From: Candidatus Methylomirabilota bacterium
GTDB lineage: Bacteria > Methylomirabilota > Methylomirabilia > Methylomirabilales > CSP1-5
Reading direction: 5' to 3'
DNA length: 7,923 bases
Assembly (NCBI GenBank): GCA_023249165.1
Contig: JAHFDE010000100.1
Coordinates: 1-7,923 of the forward strand
The notes beneath the pieces were generated by a model. It made no database searches. It had not been told where the DNA came from and saw only the letters and a list, made by a program, of their open reading frames with translations. Below are positions 4,569-7,923 of this stretch, in pieces. The position numbers were made by a program, and so were the translations under genes. Within the stretch, counting starts at the first letter, position 1, and each line of letters begins with the position of its first letter.

Positions 4569-5516
4569 ATGAGCCGAACGGCGGAACCGCACGTCCTCAA
4601 GAACTGCGAGTCTCCCCGACTGAGCAAGCTCCACGGGATTTTCTTGATCATTCTCCTCCTGCCGTATGGAGAGGCGGAGGCCGCCCACAAGGTTGCCCAC
4701 TGCCGGCCCCTCCCTGCGGATGCGGCCTTCCCGTCAGATTTTCCGGCCCTGCAAGATCAGGAATGGGGCTACCGTCTCGGCGGATGGGGCGGGATTGCCA
4801 AGGGCCGCCCCTTGCGCCGGCATCCTGTCATCTTCATCCACGGCAATACCCGTGACGCCAGTGACTGGGATGAACCGGGGCGCAGTGTGAAGAAACGCTT
4901 CCTGGATGCCGGCTATTCCCCGAAAGAGCTCTGGGCCGTCTCGTACAACGGGAAGAGCACCAAGGACCGCCTGCCGGGCTCACAGTGCGTGACTGACAAC
5001 CGGACCAACATCCCGGACCTGGCCGCGTTCGTGAAGGCGGTTCTGGCCTATACGGGGGCCGCAAAGGTGGACCTCATCGCCCATTCCCTGGGGGTGACGA
5101 TTGCCCGGGGCATGCTGGCACAGCACCCGGAGCTGGCCCGGATCGTCGAGCATTTTGTGACCATCGCCGGCCCGAACCACGGGACGACGCTCTGCCGCCG
5201 GCTGTGGCTGGTCTGGATCATCGGGTGGAGGGATCATATGGGATGCGACGAGTTGGTACCGGGGTCGGCCTGGTTACACAGTCTGAATGGCCCGAACGGC
5301 GAGAAAGAGGCGCCTGGCCCGACGCGGGTTCTGACCGTTTACGATGGGACAGGGGCCGACATCCTCTACCTCCCCTGGCTGTTTGGGTGGCCGGTGCGGG
5401 ACCAGGACAGTCCGGCACTCAAAGGGGCAACCAACGTCAAAATGCCGGGCCTCACGCACGACGAGCTGAGGACGAACGATGAAGCTGTCTCTACGTACCT
5501 TCGCTTTGTCAATTAG
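4569..5516 (+). CDS. Secreted Lipase_2/LipA-like alpha/beta-hydrolase
   Basis: The 315-aa protein has the alpha/beta-hydrolase hallmarks of the class 2 lipase family (Bacillus LipA/EstA-like). These are an oxyanion-hole strand H-P-V-I-F-I-H91-G-N-T-R-D-A-S-D-W, a nucleophile elbow D-L-I-A-H-S173-L-G with Ala replacing the first Gly as in Bacillus lipases, and a following T-I-A-G-P-N-H-G-T. A late acid is probably D259 or D264 (V-Y-D-G-T-G-A-D), and H297 in G-L-T-H-D-E-L completes the triad. A hydrophobic stretch at about 22-33, ending near E-A-E-A-A, looks like a Sec signal peptide, so the enzyme is probably exported; four Cys in the mature part could pair. The substrate is probably an acyl ester, but the specificity is unknown. 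The start at 4569 lacks a good ribosome-binding site and gives an unusually long n-region, so the true start is uncertain. Confidence 0.82.
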   Translation: MSRTAEPHVLKNCESPRLSKLHGIFLIILLLPYGEAEAAHKVAHCRPLPADAAFPSDFPALQDQEWGYRLGGWGGIAKGRPLRRHPVIFIHGNTRDASDWDEPGRSVKKRFLDAGYSPKELWAVSYNGKSTKDRLPGSQCVTDNRTNIPDLAAFVKAVLAYTGAAKVDLIAHSLGVTIARGMLAQHPELARIVEHFVTIAGPNHGTTLCRRLWLVWIIGWRDHMGCDELVPGSAWLHSLNGPNGEKEAPGPTRVLTVYDGTGADILYLPWLFGWPVRDQDSPALKGATNVKMPGLTHDELRTNDEAVSTYLRFVN

Positions 5517-5524
5517 CTCCTCAC

Positions 5525-5568
5525 CCCCCTGGCATACCACTTGCAGACGCCCACAGCAAGCCAGGGGG
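5525..5568 (+). promoter_or_regulatory. Stem that sequesters the response-regulator ribosome-binding site
   Basis: CCCCCTGGC (5525-5533) pairs perfectly with GCCAGGGGG (5560-5568) across a 26-base loop. The right arm contains the purine-rich ribosome-binding site of the gene starting at 5574. The left arm begins nine bases after the lipase stop codon (5514-5516), inside the footprint of a ribosome terminating there. A terminating ribosome should therefore open the stem, giving translational coupling. This is inferred from the pairing and positions. Confidence 0.5.
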
Positions 5569-5573
5569 ACCCT

Positions 5574-6314
5574 ATGCGGAACCGGCCGATCTTGCTGATT
5601 GACGACGATCCTCAGTCACGCGAACTGATCACTGCTATTCTCAGCGTCGCCGATTTTGAGGTCCTCTCGACTCCCGACGGCCTCTCAGGAATCGAACTGG
5701 CGCGCACGGCACAACCCATCGCAATCATCTTGGATATGATGATGCCCGGTATGGACGGCATCAGCACATTGCAGCGCCTGAGACGGGATCCCGTTCTTAA
5801 AGATATTCCTGTGGTCGGCATCACAGCCTCAACGGACCTCACGTATACCCAGAAGGCCTTTCGCGCTGGCGCCCAGTTCTTCTTGCCAAAGCCTTTTCGT
5901 GCGGCGAGCCTGCTCGGTGTGGTGGAGCTGGCAGCAGACTTGACTTTACGCGATACCCCGATGCACCGTCGCCGCCGCCACCCCCGTCACCTGGCAGAGG
6001 TTCCCGTGTCCTGTTTTATCCGCGGGCATCTGAGCAAGGCCTCGGAACTCAAGGGGAAAACGGGTAACGTCAGCCTTGGCGGACTTCTGCTCTTGTTACC
6101 CGAAACGCTGGCGCCTGGGACCCCCCTTCAGCTCGGGCTGGGACTTTCCGACGGACCAATCACCGCCAGAGGCAGAGTGATGTGGCGGGATCCCAAACCA
6201 ATCGGCGAGCGCAGATTTCACCACGGGGTTCGACTTTTAGGCTTCAACGATGATGGCGGCCTCGCACAATATAGGGGCTACCTCGACCAGTTAGATGTAG
6301 AGCGCACTGCGTAA
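5574..6314 (+). CDS. Response regulator with REC and PilZ domains
   Basis: The protein is 246 aa from the ATG at 5574, preceded by GGGGGA. An in-frame TTG further upstream is rejected because this ATG has the ribosome-binding site and the domain begins at once. Residues 4-122 form a receiver domain: acidic cluster D10-D11-D12, phospho-acceptor D54 in I-I-L-D-M-M-M-P-G-M-D-G, T84 (G-I-T-A-S-T) and K106 (L-P-K-P-F). Residues about 130-240 are a PilZ domain, with R134-x-x-x-R138 (R-R-H-P-R) and N165-V-S167-L-G-G170, the two motifs that bind cyclic di-GMP, and a late G-R-V-M-W-R-D strand. It therefore joins phosphorelay input to c-di-GMP sensing with no DNA-binding domain and probably acts by protein contact. 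No histidine kinase is nearby. Confidence 0.9.
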   Translation: MRNRPILLIDDDPQSRELITAILSVADFEVLSTPDGLSGIELARTAQPIAIILDMMMPGMDGISTLQRLRRDPVLKDIPVVGITASTDLTYTQKAFRAGAQFFLPKPFRAASLLGVVELAADLTLRDTPMHRRRRHPRHLAEVPVSCFIRGHLSKASELKGKTGNVSLGGLLLLLPETLAPGTPLQLGLGLSDGPITARGRVMWRDPKPIGERRFHHGVRLLGFNDDGGLAQYRGYLDQLDVERTA

Positions 6315-6389
6315 GCGTCCCACCGGCACCCATCCGGATCCCCTTACTCCTCGCACGCTCCCAACCTTCAGACTCTCGCCACTCTGTCT

Positions 6390-6971
6390 CTACGTACCAA
6401 GCAAAAAACCCGCCCATTGATCGAGTATCACTGATGACACAACTTTCAGTGATGCCTTTTCCAGCAGGCTCAAGAACTCGGATTGGGCAACTGCGGGCAC
6501 CCCCGATATGACGATGAGACCATCCGGCCGAGCGCGTGCCCCCAATGCGGGGAGGACGACGGTCAGAGTATTCGCCTCAAGATTCGCGACGACGATATCG
6601 AAAAGCCTCCTGTCGGACAGCGCTTCGACTCGACCATTGATGAGGCAGACTTTCTGATCCAGCCCATTCTTCATGATATTTTGTCTGCATACCTTGCACG
6701 CTTCAAAGTCTTGATCAATGGCGACAACCTCCTTGGCCGCTCGTGTGGCTGCATAGATAGCCAAGATCCCCGTGCCGGTGCCGATGTCCAATACCGACTG
6801 CTCTTCGCGGAGAATGCCTTCCAGTATGCTGAGGCAGATGCGCGTCGTCGGGTGCGTCCCGGTACCAAACTTGCCACCGGGATCAATGATCAGATATGGT
6901 CTGCCATATGCAGAGGACGGATCCTCGTGTGGAAAAAGGAGGACAAGTCTCTCGCCTATCCAGATGGGCAT
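6390..6971 (-). CDS. PrmA-like (ribosomal protein L11 methyltransferase family) SAM methyltransferase, short form
   Basis: The 193-aa product has the PrmA catalytic signature: D30-P-G-G-K-F-G-T-G-T-H-P-T-T, then the SAM-binding motif I L-D62-I-G-T-G-T-G-I-L-A, the acidic D86 in V-V-A-I-D, and V-V-A-N130-L-E-A in place of the usual N-I-L-A. Full-length PrmA is near 290 aa, with an N-terminal L11-recognition domain of about 90 residues that is missing here. The ATG at 6971 follows an in-frame TGA about 27 bases upstream and has AGGGGGT at a slightly long distance, so the short form may be a complete gene. It could be a true short paralogue that methylates another protein, or a truncated prmA. 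It is convergent with the response-regulator gene and divergent from the second TA operon. Confidence 0.8.
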   Translation of the reverse strand: MPIWIGERLVLLFPHEDPSSAYGRPYLIIDPGGKFGTGTHPTTRICLSILEGILREEQSVLDIGTGTGILAIYAATRAAKEVVAIDQDFEACKVCRQNIMKNGLDQKVCLINGRVEALSDRRLFDIVVANLEANTLTVVLPALGARARPDGLIVISGVPAVAQSEFLSLLEKASLKVVSSVILDQWAGFLLGT

Positions 6972-7037
6972 TTCGGTCGCACCCCCTGGTTTCCGTCAAG
7001 GTTACTGCGGAAATCTCCCGACCCTTCGACGCCCATG

Positions 7038-7066
7038 TTGACAGGGATGTCCAAGACCACTATACT
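7038..7066 (+). promoter_or_regulatory. Promoter of the second TA operon
   Basis: TTGACA (7038-7043), 17 bases, then TATACT (7061-7066) form a near-consensus sigma-70 promoter 36 bases before the antitoxin ATG. GACA-GGGA-TGTC (7040-7051) overlaps the -35 box, and a CTATA direct repeat lies at the -10 box; either could mark the antitoxin operator. AGGAGG (7091-7096) is the ribosome-binding site. Confidence 0.75.
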
Positions 7067-7101
7067 GTCTATAAAAATGACCGCCACCCTAGGAGGTTTC
7101 C

Positions 7102-7374
7102 ATGAAGGAGGTCGACCGCTTCATGTCCATCACCGAGGCGAAGACCCGGTTGCTCGACCTGGTTAGGTATCTCAAAGAGAAGGACGACATCGTCGCCATC
7201 ACAAAGAACGGGGTGCCGGCAGCCGTCCTCCTCAGCGTAGAGAAGTTCGAAGGGCTCCTGGAGACCATCGATATCCTGAGCGATGAGAAGGCGGTGAAAT
7301 CCCTCCGCCGCTCCCTTCGAGAGGCGCGTGCCGGCCGCTGGATCCGCCATGAGGAGGTCTTCGGGAGAGAATGA
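7102..7374 (+). CDS. Phd/YefM-family antitoxin
   Basis: The product is 90 aa from the ATG at 7102, which follows AGGAGG by five bases. A second AGGAGG lies in codons 2-4, ahead of an in-frame ATG at 7123, so a 7-residue shorter form is possible. The N-terminal domain (M-S-I-T-E-A-K-T-R-L-L-D-L-V, then D-D-I-V-A-I-T-K-N-G-V-P-A-A-V-L-L-S) is the Phd/YefM DNA-binding fold. The charged helical tail ends in W-I-R-H-E-E-V-F and would bind the toxin. Its stop overlaps the toxin start (ATGA, 7371-7374). By family precedent it represses the strong promoter just upstream. It is only distantly similar to the antitoxin at 880-1128, so the two modules are unlikely to be a recent duplication. Confidence 0.9.
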   Translation: MKEVDRFMSITEAKTRLLDLVRYLKEKDDIVAITKNGVPAAVLLSVEKFEGLLETIDILSDEKAVKSLRRSLREARAGRWIRHEEVFGRE

Positions 7375-7706
7375 AGACCTACCGGGCACGGTACACCCCC
7401 GAAGCTGCCCGCATCATCAGGAAGCTGCATCCCACCATCAAGGCCACTATCCGAACAGGCATCAGGGACATCCTCAAGGATCCCCTGCTGGGGCGGGAGC
7501 TCCAGCTCGAGCTGAGCGGATTTTGGCCCCTCCGAGTAAGGCGTTATTGCATTATTTACCGGATCAATGAGGAGCAGTCCTGCGTCGAGATCCACTATGT
7601 CGGCCCCCGCCGTGACGTTTACGAAAGCCTTCGCGACCTACTGGAGGAAAGGGGTGCCAAAGGCAGAGGCCCGCGCCCCGGAAGGATCAGGGGTGAGCAC
7701 CGATAG
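7371..7706 (+). CDS. RelE/ParE-family toxin
   Basis: The protein is 111 aa. It starts M-K-T-Y-R-A-R-Y-T-P-E-A-A-R-I-I-R-K-L-H-P, the typical first strand and helix. The strand block F-W-P-L-R55-V-R57-R58-Y-C-I-I-Y-R and the terminal V-E-I-H-Y-V-G-P-R80-R81-D-V-Y84-E-S-L supply the basic cluster and Tyr expected of a RelE-like mRNA interferase. The domain ends near residue 92; the last 19 residues are rich in Arg and Gly and lie outside the fold, so they may be a disordered tail. The start ATG overlaps the antitoxin stop by four bases, which enforces coupled translation. Target specificity (ribosome-dependent RNase or gyrase) is not proven by sequence. Confidence 0.9.
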   Translation: MKTYRARYTPEAARIIRKLHPTIKATIRTGIRDILKDPLLGRELQLELSGFWPLRVRRYCIIYRINEEQSCVEIHYVGPRRDVYESLRDLLEERGAKGRGPRPGRIRGEHR

Positions 7707-7758
7707 AAGGCGAGGGCAATGGCGAAGGGACCGTTACCGGATAGTGGGGGCAACTTGG

Positions 7759-7791
7759 AAGGACCGCACGGGCCGTTTCAGCGCGGACCTT
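7759..7791. terminator. Possible shared hairpin between convergent genes
   Basis: AAGGACCGC (7759-7767) and GCGGACCTT (7783-7791) pair with a single A-A mismatch around a 15-base loop, between the toxin and transketolase stop codons. A modest T-rich run follows on the plus strand only, so a termination role is tentative. Confidence 0.3.
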
Positions 7792-7923
7792 ATTTCTTGA
7801 CGAGCTTTTTGGCCTCGGCGACGATATTGTCGATTGACAGGCCGAACTTCTTGTACAGGGCCACCGGGTCTCCCGATTCCCCGAAATCGCGGACCGCGAT
7901 CCGCCGGACCACTCCCTCGCCCC
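7790..7923 (-). CDS. tkt: Transketolase, C-terminal fragment
   Basis: Only the last 44 codons are present; the gene enters from beyond the right edge. The protein reads G-E-G-V-V-R-R-I-A-V-R-D-F-G-E-S-G-D-P, followed by A-L-Y-K-K-F-G-L-S-I-D-N-I-V-A-E-A-K-K-L-V-K-K and TAA. The F-G-E-S-G-x-P segment followed by K-F-G-L-[ST] and I-V-x-x-A-K-K is the characteristic end of transketolases. There the C-terminal domain closes the dimer and the thiamine-diphosphate-dependent enzyme transfers two-carbon ketol units in the pentose phosphate or Calvin cycle. Some bacteria split this enzyme into two subunits, and the fragment cannot show which form is present. The related 1-deoxyxylulose-5-phosphate synthase is less likely. 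Confidence 0.82.
   Translation of the reverse strand, partial: GEGVVRRIAVRDFGESGDPVALYKKFGLSIDNIVAEAKKLVKK

Larger units (their letters stand above)
5485..6398. repeat. 15-bp direct repeats bracketing the response-regulator gene
   Basis: CTGTCTCTACGTACC occurs at 5485-5499, in the last codons of the lipase gene, and again at 6384-6398, at the 3' end of the methyltransferase gene read in the other direction. The copies are identical over 15 bases, with no extension. They enclose the whole response-regulator gene. They could be the scars of an insertion or recombination, or a rare coincidence. Confidence 0.5.

Noticed and set aside
5204..5482. Overlapping frames inside the lipase gene on both strands.
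   Set aside because: The lipase frame has complete family motifs, so the others are shadows.
6483..7166. Plus-strand frame of 227 codons opposite the methyltransferase gene.
   Set aside because: The minus-strand frame carries all the PrmA motifs. The plus frame reads across the TA promoter and ribosome-binding site and has no recognisable content.
7567..7800. Plus-strand frame of 77 codons overlapping the end of the second toxin gene.
   Set aside because: It is out of frame with a clear RelE-type toxin, runs into the antisense of transketolase and has no ribosome-binding site.
1..7923. CRISPR array, insertion sequence or prophage.
   Set aside because: No regularly spaced repeats, transposase or integrase motifs, or terminal inverted repeats of an insertion sequence were found by reading the window.

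Overview
This is a bacterial window of fairly high G+C content, with short intergenic gaps, genes on both strands and Shine-Dalgarno-led starts. Every recognisable product is chromosomal and bacterial: a GntR-type regulator, two Phd/YefM-RelE toxin-antitoxin (TA) modules, a PilZ response regulator, a PrmA-type methyltransferase and transketolase. The composition and gene mix would fit a free-living environmental lineage such as NC10/Methylomirabilis-like bacteria, Rokubacteria, Nitrospirae or deltaproteobacteria. That placement is an inference and cannot be fixed from the sequence alone.

Layout. Positions 1-118 (-) hold the N-terminus of a GntR-family regulator. It has a near-consensus promoter whose -10 box lies inside a perfect 7+7 palindrome, a likely autoregulatory operator. 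Positions 119-615 carry no convincing gene. A first TA operon (antitoxin 880-1128, toxin 616-879, minus strand) has its own TTGACA-17-GATACT promoter. Positions 1200-1774 are a puzzling non-genic stretch with several hairpins, a minus-strand terminator-like structure with a long U-tract and a ten-codon ORF, which together resemble an orphan attenuator or the debris of a lost gene. An unrecognised 167-aa protein (1775-2278, -) is divergent from a small membrane protein (2323-2874, +). Another small membrane protein (3078-3557, +) follows a foldable leader.

The central block, 3622-6314 (+), encodes an unrecognised two-part protein of about 283 aa, a secreted Lipase_2/LipA-like alpha/beta-hydrolase with an AHSLG elbow, and a REC-PilZ response regulator. 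The ribosome-binding site of the regulator lies in a perfect 9-bp stem that begins 9 nt after the lipase stop codon, so the two may be translationally coupled. A short PrmA-like methyltransferase (6390-6971, -) is convergent with the regulator gene. A second TA operon (7102-7706, +) has a TTGACA-17-TATACT promoter and an AGGAGG ribosome-binding site. The window closes with the C-terminus of a transketolase on the minus strand.

No CRISPR array, rRNA, tRNA, transposase or prophage gene is visible. The TA modules, the orphan structured region, the unrecognised 283-aa protein and a 15-bp direct repeat bracketing the response-regulator gene suggest a plastic, accessory-flavoured segment between housekeeping genes. 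The most testable observations are the self-overlapping GntR operator, the lipase/REC-PilZ coupling hairpin, the 1331-1500 attenuator-like region and the 283-aa protein.
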